From positions 62,001 through 126,000 of the forward strand of contig DASVPR010000049.1 in NCBI GenBank assembly GCA_036389485.1: DNA of 64,000 nucleotides, read 5' to 3'. Below the pieces are notes generated by a model, which was not told the DNA's origin, did no database searches, and saw only the letters and a list, made by a program, of their open reading frames with translations. Below, piece after piece: positions 1-10,025 of the stretch. Each line of letters begins with the position of its first letter. Position 1 is the first letter of the stretch. The translations under genes and the position numbers were made by a program. The DNA comes from CADCVT01 sp036389485 (lineage in GTDB: Bacteria; Actinomycetota; Thermoleophilia; Solirubrobacterales; Solirubrobacteraceae).

Positions 1-426
1 GTCATCACGGGCGGGTCGATGGGCGGGACGATCGAGAAGGGCTCCGTCGCCTGGGCGAAGGAGGTCCCGGTCGAGGACCTGAAGGTGGGCGACGTCATCA
101 CGTACGCGCCGCCGCGCGGCGCCGGCCCCCACGGGCTGGTCACCCACCGGATCGCGGCGATCGGCCGCGACCGCAACGGCGAGCGCGAGTTCCGCACCAA
201 GGGGGACGCCAACGCGAGCGTCGACCCCTGGACGTTCAACCTCGATCACGCGACGCAGGCGCGGGTCGCCTTCCACCTCCCGTACCTCGGCTATCCGCTC
301 GCCAAGGCGTCCGACCGCGGCGCGCGCACGATCGTCGTCGGCTTCCTCGCCCTGCTGATCGTCGGCGGCACGTTCGCCCGGCTGTGGCGGGACGCCGGCG
401 AGGCGCTCGAGGGGAGCGCGGCGTGA
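1..426 (+). CDS. SipW/archaeal-type signal peptidase I, 5' end cut by window edge
   Basis: Membrane signal peptidase of the S26B (SipW/Sec11) type, expected to cleave signal peptides of exported matrix proteins. The frame is open from base 1; counting from there, the catalytic Ser lies in GGSMGG (residue 6), the His that replaces the usual Lys lies in VTHR (residue 49) and the conserved Asp lies in TKGDAN (residue 69). This Ser/His/Asp arrangement marks the SipW class rather than LepB. A C-terminal membrane segment follows (about residues 104-120). The N-terminal anchor is outside the window; the first internal ATG at 19 lies after the catalytic Ser and is not the start. The stop overlaps the GTG of the next gene by 4 bp, so the two are probably cotranscribed. 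Confidence 0.85.
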   Translation, partial: VITGGSMGGTIEKGSVAWAKEVPVEDLKVGDVITYAPPRGAGPHGLVTHRIAAIGRDRNGEREFRTKGDANASVDPWTFNLDHATQARVAFHLPYLGYPLAKASDRGARTIVVGFLALLIVGGTFARLWRDAGEALEGSAA

Positions 427-2225
427 AGGGCTTCAAGCGGGCGGCGCTCGGGCTCGTGCTCATCCTCGTCGCCGGGACGGCCACCTCCGGCGCGACCTAC
501 ACCGCCTCGAGCACGAACGCGCAGACGGCCACCGCCGCGGCCGACTTCGGCGTGCACGTCTCGGTCGACGACCCGAGCTCGCCGATCAAGGGGACCAAGA
601 CGATCAGCACGACGGTCTCCGAGACCGCCGGCGGGACGATCACGCAGGTCGTCATCCAGCGCTCGCCCGCGGGCACGAACACGTGGACCACGATCTGCAC
701 GCGCAACGCCGCGCCGTGGAGCTGCTCGTGGGACACGACCGGCGTCACCGACGGCCTCTACGACCTGCGCGCGACGGCCACGAACAACAACGGCTACTCG
801 CGCACGTCCGTCGTGCGCCAGAACGTGCGCGTCGACAACACCGCGCCGGCGGTCACGATGTCCTCCCCGGCCGCCTGGAGCCGCGGGACGATCACGCTCG
901 ACACCACGACCCTCAGCGACGGCAGCGGGTCCGGGATCGCGAACGTCAAGTACGAGTACAAGACCAGCGCGAGCGGCACGTGGACCAGCACGGCCTGCAC
1001 CGGCTCGACGTCGCCGTTCTCCTGCTCGTTCGACACGAACACCATGACGAACGGGACGACCTACGACTTCCGCGCCATCGCGACCGACCTCGCGGGCAAC
1101 GCGACGACGTCCGCGGCGATCACCGGCCGCCGAGCGGACAACGCGAATCCGTCGACCTCCACCATGACGGACCCCGGCACGAACAAGAGCGGGACCGTCG
1201 CGCTGGCGGGCACCGCGGCGGACGCGCACTCCGGCGTCGCCTCGGCGACCTTCGAGTACAGCGTCGCCGGCGCGGGCTCGTGGAGCGTCGCGTGCACCGA
1301 CACGACGTCGCCGTTCGCCGGCTGCAACTGGGACACGACCGGCCTCAACGGGCTCTTCGACCTGCGCATGATCGTCACCGACGTCGCCGGGAACACGCTG
1401 GCGTCGGCGACCATCGCCAACCGCCGGATCGACAACATCGCGCCGAGCGTCTCCATGACCAACCCGGGCAGCCCGATCAGCGGCACGGTCGCGTTCACGT
1501 TCAGCGCCACCGACACCGGCGGCTCGGGCGTCACGAGCGGCAAGATCCAGTTCACCGCCGCGGGCGGGAGCACGTGGTCGGACGCTTGCTCGGACACGAC
1601 GGCGCCGTACACGACGTGCTCGGCCAGCACGGCGGGCGTCTCGGACGGGCTCTACGACCTGCGGGCGTACGCGACCGACGCGGCGCTGAACGCGGGCACC
1701 TCGACCCCGTGGACCAACGTCCGCATCGACAACTTCGCGCCGAGCGCGGCCGACGTCCAGACCGCGAACGGCGGCGCGACGGCGGGCGTGATCGAGGCGG
1801 GGGACTCGATCACGCTGACCTACAGCGAGGAGATCGACCCGTCGTCGATCATCGCCGGCTGGGACGGCACCGGCACGCAGAACATCTACGTCACCGGCAC
1901 CCACCACAACCAGGGCGACCGGCTGATGTTCCTCAGCTCGACCTCGCCGTTCCCGGCCCTCCCGCTGGCCACCAGCCCCGGCGTCGACCTCAACGCGGAC
2001 TTCTTCGCGAACAACAGCCCCGCGTGGGCCGCGACGCTCACGCGCAGCGGCGCGTCGTTCACCGTCACCTTCGGCGCGCTCGTCCAGGGCGGGCCGGTCA
2101 ACACCGCGGCGGCCGCGGCGGCGGCGATGGACTGGTTCCCGAGCAGCGGCGCCAAGGACTTCCTCGCGAAGCCCTCGAGCACCACGACGCGCGCCGAGAC
2201 CGGCACGTCGGACCGCGACTTCTGA
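423..2225 (+). CDS. Secreted Ig-like repeat surface protein with SipW-type signal peptide
   Basis: Predicted 600-residue exported protein. The GTG at 423 is chosen because it overlaps the preceding peptidase stop (GTGA) and is followed at once by a signal peptide: KGFKRA, a hydrophobic run, then a Thr/Ala/Ser-rich cleavage region like SipW substrates. The mature part holds about four repeats of roughly 95-100 residues. Each has a V.NTAP/IDNIAP-like start, paired Cys in C(T/S)D(T/S)...C and an ending like GLYDLRA.ATD, typical of bacterial Ig-like/cadherin-like beta-sandwiches. The last ~150 residues differ and include a YSEEIDPSSI segment like other Ig-like surface domains. It is probably a surface or matrix adhesin processed by the adjacent peptidase. 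The exact ligand is unknown. Confidence 0.8.
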   Translation: MKGFKRAALGLVLILVAGTATSGATYTASSTNAQTATAAADFGVHVSVDDPSSPIKGTKTISTTVSETAGGTITQVVIQRSPAGTNTWTTICTRNAAPWSCSWDTTGVTDGLYDLRATATNNNGYSRTSVVRQNVRVDNTAPAVTMSSPAAWSRGTITLDTTTLSDGSGSGIANVKYEYKTSASGTWTSTACTGSTSPFSCSFDTNTMTNGTTYDFRAIATDLAGNATTSAAITGRRADNANPSTSTMTDPGTNKSGTVALAGTAADAHSGVASATFEYSVAGAGSWSVACTDTTSPFAGCNWDTTGLNGLFDLRMIVTDVAGNTLASATIANRRIDNIAPSVSMTNPGSPISGTVAFTFSATDTGGSGVTSGKIQFTAAGGSTWSDACSDTTAPYTTCSASTAGVSDGLYDLRAYATDAALNAGTSTPWTNVRIDNFAPSAADVQTANGGATAGVIEAGDSITLTYSEEIDPSSIIAGWDGTGTQNIYVTGTHHNQGDRLMFLSSTSPFPALPLATSPGVDLNADFFANNSPAWAATLTRSGASFTVTFGALVQGGPVNTAAAAAAAMDWFPSSGAKDFLAKPSSTTTRAETGTSDRDF

Positions 2226-2246
2226 CGCTCAGTCGTACGACAGCCG

Positions 2247-2266
2247 TCCACGCCGGCGCGTGGACG
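2247..2266 (+). terminator. Hairpin after the Ig-like gene
   Basis: A perfect 8-bp inverted repeat, GTCCACGC / GCGTGGAC, with a CGGC tetraloop lies 22 bases after the stop codon. There is no T tract, so termination is uncertain. It could separate the upstream operon from the riboswitch-controlled transcript. Confidence 0.35.
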
Positions 2267-2306
2267 CTGCAAAGCCCCGCGACCGGCGCCGACGACTGGC
2301 CCGAAC

Positions 2307-2392
2307 AGAGACACGCAAGGGCAAACCCGTCGTGAGGCGGGGGCGCAAAGCCAGAGGTCTCGCAGTCAACGCGAGATGGCTCAGCCGCCGGA
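2307..2392 (+). promoter_or_regulatory. Cyclic-di-GMP-I (GEMM) riboswitch aptamer
   Basis: The leader of the TasA-like gene carries the GEMM-I core in order: ACACGCAAGGGCAAACC (2311-2327), a stem CCCGTC/GGCGGG closed by a GTGA (GNRA) tetraloop, then GGCGCAAAGCC (2342-2352), a second stem TCTCGC/GCGAGA and a closing strand ATGGCTCAGCCG. The spacing of the GGCAAACC and GCAAAGCC blocks and the GNRA loop match the known family. The boundaries are approximate. From family knowledge it binds c-di-GMP and should make expression of 2439-3023 respond to that messenger. Whether ligand turns the gene on or off cannot be told from sequence alone. Confidence 0.88.
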
Positions 2393-2438
2393 GGAGCACG
2401 GAGCCGCTCCTTCGTCAATCCGCAAGGAGCGTTGAGCC
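2393..2438 (+). promoter_or_regulatory. Translational expression platform with sequesterable Shine-Dalgarno
   Basis: Directly after the aptamer, GCTCCTT (2406-2412) is perfectly complementary to AAGGAGC (2424-2430), which is the Shine-Dalgarno of the ATG at 2439 (9-nt spacing). An upstream GGAGC (2393-2397) can pair instead with GCTCC and free the ribosome site. This anti-SD / anti-anti-SD arrangement suggests control of translation initiation rather than termination; there is no U tract. Confidence 0.65.
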
Positions 2439-3023
2439 ATGCCCCGCACCCGTACCAAGAGCCTTCTTCGATCCCTCCTCGCCATCGGCGCCGCCGGTGC
2501 GCTGGCCGGGTTCGGGACCTTCTCGGCCTTCTCCTCGAGCACGGAGAACCCGGGCAACAAGATCGAGGCCGGCACCGTCGTGCTGAGCGACAACGACTCC
2601 GGCTCCGCGCTGTACAGCGTGACCGGCGCCAAGGCCGGCGACACCGTTGATCGCTGCATCACCGTCGCCTACAGCGGCGACCTCGCGGCCGACGTGAAGC
2701 TGTACCTGCCCGACGCGGTCGGCCCGCTCGCGCAGTACGTGGACATGACCGTGACCGCCGGCACCGACGCGTCGCCTTCGTTCGGCGACTGCACCGGCTT
2801 CGTCGCGGACGGCGCGGCCGTCTACACCGGCACGCTGAACGGCTTCCGCACGGCGCACTCGTCGTGGGCGAACGGCCTGGCCTACAACCCGGGCGGCGAC
2901 ACGAAGTGGGACGGCGGCGACGCCGTGACCTTCCGCGTCCAGCTCACGCTGCAGAACGACAACAACGCCCAGGGCAAGGTCACCGGCGACCACCGCCTGA
3001 TGTGGGAGGCCCGCAACCAGTAG
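2439..3023 (+). CDS. TasA/camelysin-like fibre protein
   Basis: Predicted 194-residue exported protein. The N-terminus (RTKSLLRSLL, hydrophobic Ala/Gly-rich core, GTFSAFSSSTENPGN, then AGTV.L.D) closely matches the SipW-dependent signal peptide family seen in TasA and camelysin. The rest is a Thr/Asp/Gly-rich beta-sandwich with two Cys and a C-terminal LTLQNDNNAQG segment. In Bacillus such proteins form biofilm fibres; here that role is inferred. The ATG has a clear AAGGAGC ribosome site that lies in the riboswitch platform, so the gene is probably tuned by c-di-GMP. The next gene follows after 21 bp. Confidence 0.85.
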   Translation: MPRTRTKSLLRSLLAIGAAGALAGFGTFSAFSSSTENPGNKIEAGTVVLSDNDSGSALYSVTGAKAGDTVDRCITVAYSGDLAADVKLYLPDAVGPLAQYVDMTVTAGTDASPSFGDCTGFVADGAAVYTGTLNGFRTAHSSWANGLAYNPGGDTKWDGGDAVTFRVQLTLQNDNNAQGKVTGDHRLMWEARNQ

Positions 3024-3044
3024 GCCGTCCGGAGGCGTGAGGCT

Positions 3045-3560
3045 TTGTCTCTGTCACCGGTCATCGCGGTCCGGCTCGCGGGGCTCCTCGCCGGCCTGAG
3101 CCTCGTCGCGGGGGTGGCGTTCGGCGCGTGGCGCGTGCCGGCGTCGCCCCGCACGGCGGGGCTCGACGCCGAGCTGCGCGTCGTGGGGACGGGCGAGGTG
3201 GGCGTCGCGCCCGCTGGCGCGGCCGTGCGCGGATCCGGTCTCGCGGCGGGTGGGCCTGCTGCTCGCGGGCGCGTGCGGCTGACCAACCAGACCGCCGGCC
3301 CGCTCGCGGTGGCTCCGCGCGTGAGCGGCGGCGATCCGGCCCTGGACCGCCTGGTCGAGGTCGAGCTGCGGACGGCGGGCGCCGTCGTCTTCCGCGGCTC
3401 GCTCGAGCGGCTGCGGGCCAACTCTGGTGTGGCGGTCGCGACGCTGCGGCGCGGCGGTCGTCGCTCGTTCGAGCTTGCCGTGCGCGTGCCGTCCTCCGCG
3501 GGGGAGGACGCCGTCGCCCAGGCCGGCCGGTGGACGCTGACGTTCGTGGGGGCCCGGTGA
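3045..3560 (+). CDS. Small exported protein of the TasA/SipW locus
   Basis: 171 residues with a hydrophobic leader (about residues 5-27, ending VAGVAFGAW) and then one predicted beta-rich domain containing a LTNQTAGPLAV strand pattern similar to the neighbouring TasA-like proteins. The start is TTG at 3045, supported by GGAGG at 3031-3035; no ATG or GTG in frame fits better. It lies between the TasA-like gene and the second signal peptidase and overlaps the latter by 4 bp (GTGA), so it is probably exported and processed with them. No family is firmly recognised. It could be a fibre accessory protein comparable in role, not in sequence, to TapA. Confidence 0.7.
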   Translation: MSLSPVIAVRLAGLLAGLSLVAGVAFGAWRVPASPRTAGLDAELRVVGTGEVGVAPAGAAVRGSGLAAGGPAARGRVRLTNQTAGPLAVAPRVSGGDPALDRLVEVELRTAGAVVFRGSLERLRANSGVAVATLRRGGRRSFELAVRVPSSAGEDAVAQAGRWTLTFVGAR

Positions 3561-4066
3561 TCCGTCGCTTCTTCGTGTGGTGCGCGATCGGCATGGTCGT
3601 CGGGCTCGCGGGCCTGGTGACGGTGCCGCGCGCGGCCGGCGTCACGCCGTTCACGGTCCTGACCGGGAGCATGCGCCCGGCGTTCGCGCCGGGCGACGTC
3701 GTGCTGAGCGAGCGGGTGTCGCCGCTGGCCGCGCGCCCGGGGGACGTCGTCACGTTCCATGACCCCTCGCGCGACGGCGAGCTCGTCACGCACCGGGTCG
3801 TCCGCATGCGGCGCTCGGGCCCGCGGGTGACATTTGTGACGCGCGGCGACGCCAACGACGTCTCCGAGCGCTGGACCGTTCCCGCCGACGGAAGGATCGG
3901 CCGGGCCGTCATGACCGTGCCGAAGGTCGGGCACGTCCTCCACTGGGCCGGCTCGCGGCACGGGAAGCTCGCGCTGATCGCGTTCCCAGCGGGGCTTCTC
4001 GTGCTGCTCGAGCTGGCCGCGGTGCTGGGGATGCGCCGGGAAGCGGCTCCGGAGGGCGCGCGGTGA
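3557..4066 (+). CDS. SipW-type signal peptidase I
   Basis: 169-residue membrane peptidase. An N-terminal hydrophobic anchor (about residues 5-24) is followed by the catalytic Ser in TGSMRP (Ser38), by LVTHRV with His79 and by TRGDAND with Asp98/Asp101, then a C-terminal membrane helix (about 138-158). His in place of Lys marks the SipW/Sec11 type. The GTG start at 3557 overlaps the previous stop by 4 bp, and the stop overlaps the next GTG by 4 bp. It probably cleaves the leaders of the surrounding TasA-like proteins. It is the second enzyme of this class within 4 kb; the other is at 1-426. Confidence 0.88.
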   Translation: MIRRFFVWCAIGMVVGLAGLVTVPRAAGVTPFTVLTGSMRPAFAPGDVVLSERVSPLAARPGDVVTFHDPSRDGELVTHRVVRMRRSGPRVTFVTRGDANDVSERWTVPADGRIGRAVMTVPKVGHVLHWAGSRHGKLALIAFPAGLLVLLELAAVLGMRREAAPEGAR

Positions 4067-5061
4067 CGGCGCGGCTGCTCGTGCTGCTGGCGACCGCTGT
4101 GGTCGCGGTCGCCTCGTTGTCTGTCGGCCGCGAGCCCTCGGGGCCGCTGCTGCGCGCGACCGCGGGCGGGGCGTTGCAGCTCGAGAGCTCCCGTGACGGC
4201 GAGGCCGTGTTGACCGCGTCGCGCCTTCGGCCGGGGGACTCGGTCTCGGGGACGCTGACGCTGACGAACCGCGCCGGCGGCCCGCAGCGGCTGACGCTGT
4301 CCGTGAGCGATCTCGTCGACACGCCGGGCGCCGGTGGCGGCGTGCTGTCTGAGTGGGCGGACCTGGTCGTCGAGCGGGATGCCGCGGAGGTCGTGTACAC
4401 GGGGAAGCTCGCAGGGCTTTCCGAGCTCGAGCTGGGCGACCTCGCGGCGGGCTCCACGACGCCGTTCCGCTTCGTCGTGACGCTGCCCGAGCAGGGGCCG
4501 GCGGTGGACGACGCGTACGCCGGGTCGTCCGTCTCGGTGGCGTGGTCGTGGCGGGGGGACACGGACGTGGCGCCCGTCGACGACGATTCCTCGCGCGAGA
4601 CCCCTCCGCCCGGCGACGTGGTGCCGCCGGAGCCGAGCGACGTCGCGCCGAGCGGCCGCGACAGCGAGCCGGTCGCGCGCGAGCCTTCGCCGGACGAGAT
4701 CGAGGGCGCGCTGCCGGCCGGCGCGAGCCCAGTGCGCCTGTGGCTGGGCGGGCCGTCGGCGCAGCGGCTGAGCGGCGGGCTCGGGCTGTCCGCGGTCTGC
4801 CGGCCGAGCTGCACGGTGCGCGCCGCGGCGAAGGTGCGGGTCGGCGGGCGCTGGCGGGCGCTGGGGCGCCGGGCGCTCGGGACGCTGGCGGCGGGCTCGC
4901 AGCCGTCGGTCCTGCGCTTCCGCCTGTCGGCGCTGCAGCAGCGCTCGCTGCGGGCCACTTTGCGCCGTCATGGCGCGCTTCGGGTCCGGGTCACCATCAC
5001 GGCTGTGACGCCGGGTCACAGGAGCGTGACAAAGGTGCGCACTTTGCGGCTTCTGCCCTGA
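4063..5061 (+). CDS. Exported TasA-like protein with extended C-terminal domain
   Basis: 332 residues. A leader (LLVLLATAVVAVASL) is followed by a TasA/camelysin-like beta domain (about residues 30-170) with the pattern GD.VSGTLTLTN and F.VTLPE, as in other SipW substrates. An Asp/Glu/Pro-rich linker (about 170-225) leads to a C-terminal domain with two Cys (VCRPSC) and many Arg (about 235-332), which may bind surface polymer. The GTG start overlaps the signal peptidase stop by 4 bp, so it is the last gene of this operon. The matrix role is inferred from family and position; the C-terminal domain is not one I recognise. Confidence 0.75.
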   Translation: MTARLLVLLATAVVAVASLSVGREPSGPLLRATAGGALQLESSRDGEAVLTASRLRPGDSVSGTLTLTNRAGGPQRLTLSVSDLVDTPGAGGGVLSEWADLVVERDAAEVVYTGKLAGLSELELGDLAAGSTTPFRFVVTLPEQGPAVDDAYAGSSVSVAWSWRGDTDVAPVDDDSSRETPPPGDVVPPEPSDVAPSGRDSEPVAREPSPDEIEGALPAGASPVRLWLGGPSAQRLSGGLGLSAVCRPSCTVRAAAKVRVGGRWRALGRRALGTLAAGSQPSVLRFRLSALQQRSLRATLRRHGALRVRVTITAVTPGHRSVTKVRTLRLLP

Positions 5062-5062
5062 T

Positions 5063-5076
5063 CGAACATCCGTTCG
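5063..5076 (+). promoter_or_regulatory. LexA (SOS) box upstream of uvrA
   Basis: CGAACATCCGTTCG is a perfect CGAAC-N4-GTTCG palindrome, the SOS operator used by LexA in Gram-positive bacteria and actinobacteria. It ends 6 bp before the predicted -10 hexamer and 22 bp before the uvrA start, so bound LexA would cover the promoter. Confidence 0.85.
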
Positions 5077-5082
5077 CCCTCC

Positions 5083-5088
5083 TACACT
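5083..5088 (+). promoter_or_regulatory. uvrA -10 element (near-leaderless)
   Basis: TACACT lies 10 bases before the uvrA ATG. Transcription would start about 3-4 bases before or at the start codon. No Shine-Dalgarno is present in CCCTTGGGCG, which fits a leaderless or nearly leaderless mRNA. Confidence 0.5.
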
Positions 5089-5098
5089 CCCTTGGGCG

Positions 5099-7987
<2,889 letters not shown>

Positions 7988-8366
7988 CTCGGCCCGCGTC
8001 CGGCCTTCTTCCGGTCGCCCCGGGGCTGCCGTCGAGGTGGCCGAAGCGGCCGCCCACCCGCCCGGCCACCCGCCGGCGCCCCGGCCGCGTGGCGGGGCGG
8101 CGGTCCGACCATTCCACCCTCCAGACGGCGAGCGGGCTTCGCCCTGTCGCCAGGGAGCGTCTGGCGGGTGGAAGGCCGGCCCGCCGCCTGAGGTTCGTGG
8201 GTGGTGCTCGGGCCCGCCGGCGTGCCGGTGTCTCGCTGCCGCGCCCCTTCGGCCGCCGCGCGCCGTGGGGTCGTATGCGGGGGTGGGCTGCGTTCGCGTT
8301 GGTATGTGATGGTTTCGCAGCCCACACCCAAGGCGTAGCGGTCGGGATCGCGGAGAATCACCGGTC
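7988..8366 (+). other. 379-bp spacer without a credible gene
   Basis: Between uvrA and the nitronate monooxygenase gene no frame gives a recognisable protein. The stretch is rich in CCGCCC/GGCGGG runs and contains one long inverted repeat (8112-8173). Its last part (about 8280-8366) is less GC-rich and probably carries the promoter of the downstream gene, but I see no confident -10. Confidence 0.6.
8112..8173. repeat. Long inverted repeat, 16-bp arms
   Basis: TTCCACCCTCCAGACG (8112-8127) and CGTCTGGCGGGTGGAA (8158-8173) are complementary with one mismatch. The 30-base loop holds a smaller hairpin, GGGC-TTC-GCCC. It could be a uvrA terminator, a structured RNA or a dispersed repeat. No T tract follows. 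Confidence 0.6.
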
Positions 8367-9356
8367 GTGGACCTCCTCGAGATGATCGGGATCGAGCATC
8401 CGGTGGTGCAGGCCGGGATGGGCGGCGGCATCGCGGACGGGGCGCTCGCGGGCGCGGCCTCGGCCGCGGGTGGGCTCGGGACCGTCGGCATCCTCGGGGC
8501 CGATGCCATGCGCGACGAGCTGCGCCGGGCGAAGGAGATCGCGGGCGGGAGGCCCGTCGCCGCGAACCTGCTGGTGCCGTTCGCGCGGGGCGCGCACGTC
8601 GGCGCCGTCGCGGAGGGTGGGGCGGCGGTCTGTGTCGTCTTCTTCGGGTTCGACGCGAAGCTCGTCGCCGCGCTGCGCGAGCGCGGGCTCCTGGTCCTGC
8701 ATCAGGTCGGCAGCGTCGAGGGCGTGAAGCGGGCGCTCGCGGAGGGGGCGGACGGTGTGATCGTGCAGGGCCTCGAGGCCGGCGGCCACCTCCACGGGCG
8801 CGAGCCGCTGGCGGACCTGCTGCCGCGCGCGGTCGACGCCGCCGGCGGGACGCCCGTGCTCGCGGCGGGAGGGATCGCTTCGCGGGCGGACGCCGAGCGC
8901 GTGCTCGACGCGGGTGCCGCGGCCGCGGTGGCCGGGTCGCGCTTCCTGCTGACCGAGGAGTCGCGCGCGCATCCCGAGTACAAGCGGCGGGCGCTCGGCG
9001 CGCCGCGGACGATCGACACGAAGCTGTTCGGGTTCGGATGGCCGGCGCGGCACCGGGTGCTGCCGAACGCGGCGACCGAGCGGTGGGAGCGCCGCCGCCG
9101 GCTCACCGCCGTGCTGACGGGCGCGACCGGGCGGCTCGGGCGGATGCTTCCCCTCGAGGTCGCCGCGGGGCGCCTTCCCGCGCTGCAGCGCGCGTGGCTC
9201 CCGCTCTTCGGTCCGGCGGCGCCGCTCGAGGGGATGCCGGACCGCCTCGTCGAGGTCACGCCGCTCTACGCCGGTGAGTGCGTGAAGCGGATCGACAGGG
9301 TGGTGCCCGCCGCAGAGGCCGTGCGGGAGCTGGCCGGGGTAGCTTCTCGGGCGTGA
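8367..9356 (+). CDS. Nitronate monooxygenase (2-nitropropane dioxygenase family)
   Basis: 329-residue FMN-dependent TIM-barrel enzyme of the NMO/NPD family, which oxidises alkyl nitronates; many members have unknown natural substrates. Family signatures visible are HPVVQAGMGGG at the N-terminus, the FMN/substrate segment GADGVIVQGLEAGGH (about residues 126-140, with the catalytic-type His) and PVLAAGGI followed by GAAAAVAGSRFL for phosphate binding. The GTG at 8367 is the first start in frame before the conserved N-terminus. The stop overlaps the next gene's GTG by 4 bp. The physiological role is not given by context. Confidence 0.88.
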   Translation: MDLLEMIGIEHPVVQAGMGGGIADGALAGAASAAGGLGTVGILGADAMRDELRRAKEIAGGRPVAANLLVPFARGAHVGAVAEGGAAVCVVFFGFDAKLVAALRERGLLVLHQVGSVEGVKRALAEGADGVIVQGLEAGGHLHGREPLADLLPRAVDAAGGTPVLAAGGIASRADAERVLDAGAAAAVAGSRFLLTEESRAHPEYKRRALGAPRTIDTKLFGFGWPARHRVLPNAATERWERRRRLTAVLTGATGRLGRMLPLEVAAGRLPALQRAWLPLFGPAAPLEGMPDRLVEVTPLYAGECVKRIDRVVPAAEAVRELAGVASRA

Positions 9357-9970
9357 GCACCACCGACGACCTCAAGCTGTGGATCCAGAAGTGGCGCTGG
9401 TACGAGCGCAACACGCTGCCGTGGAACCGCGCCCGCATCCACCTCCACTTCGCCCGGCGCAGGGCCTTCTGCCGCTGGCCCGTTCACGGCAACGTGCTCG
9501 AGCTGCTCGATCAGGGCCGCCTGGAGATCGGCGAGCACGCGCTCTTCGAGCCGGGGGTGTGGATCACCGCATCCGAGGAGGCGCGCATCCGCATCGGCGC
9601 CGGCACGTTCCTCAACAAGAACGTGATGGTCGCCGCGCAGCAGCTGGTCGAGATCGGCGACCACTGCATGTTCGCCAACGGCTGCTTCGTCACCGACTCG
9701 AACCACCGCTTCGACGATCCGGACAAGCCCGTCACCTGGCAGGGCTTCACGTCGAAGGGGCCGACCCGCGTCGGCGACAACGTCTGGTGCGGCGCGAACG
9801 TCGTCGTCACGAGCGGCGTGACGATCGGGGAGCGGTGCGTCATCGGGGCCAACAGCGTCGTCACCACCGACATCCCCGCGTTCTCGATCGCCGCCGGAGC
9901 CCCCGCGAAGGTGCTCAGGCGGATCGAGTACGAGGCGACCAGCCCCCGAACCGCGCCGCTGGCGCCATGA
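9353..9970 (+). CDS. Left-handed beta-helix acyltransferase
   Basis: 205-residue hexapeptide-repeat acetyltransferase of the maltose/galactoside/WcaF type. Imperfect hexapeptide turns run from about residue 55 to 180 (IGEHALFEPGVWI, IRIGAGTFLNKNV, IGDHCMFANGCFV, VGDNVWCGANVVV, IGERCVIGANSVV). A catalytic-type His sits in DSNHRFDD, and the end is the family's AAGAPAKVLRRI. The GTG at 9353 (GTGA overlap with the previous stop) is preferred over upstream starts because it begins just before the conserved region. It probably acetylates a sugar or surface glycan; the substrate is unknown. A bidirectional hairpin follows. Confidence 0.85.
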   Translation: MSTTDDLKLWIQKWRWYERNTLPWNRARIHLHFARRRAFCRWPVHGNVLELLDQGRLEIGEHALFEPGVWITASEEARIRIGAGTFLNKNVMVAAQQLVEIGDHCMFANGCFVTDSNHRFDDPDKPVTWQGFTSKGPTRVGDNVWCGANVVVTSGVTIGERCVIGANSVVTTDIPAFSIAAGAPAKVLRRIEYEATSPRTAPLAP

Positions 9971-9973
9971 GGA

Positions 9974-10003
9974 GGGCGGACCGGGCGTCGGACCGGCCCG
10001 CCC
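9974..10003. terminator. Hairpin between convergent genes
   Basis: GGGCGGACCGG (9974-9984) and CCGGCCCGCCC (9993-10003) pair with one mismatch around an 8-base loop, in the 55-bp gap between the acyltransferase gene and the convergent panB. This placement is typical of a bidirectional terminator, though T tracts are short. Confidence 0.55.
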
Positions 10004-10025
10004 ATGCTCAGGAAATCCTACGCCC

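Noticed and set aside
2261..2280. A second GCAAAGCC block suggesting a tandem riboswitch
   Set aside because: No matching GGCAAACC block or GNRA stem precedes it; it sits against a simple hairpin.
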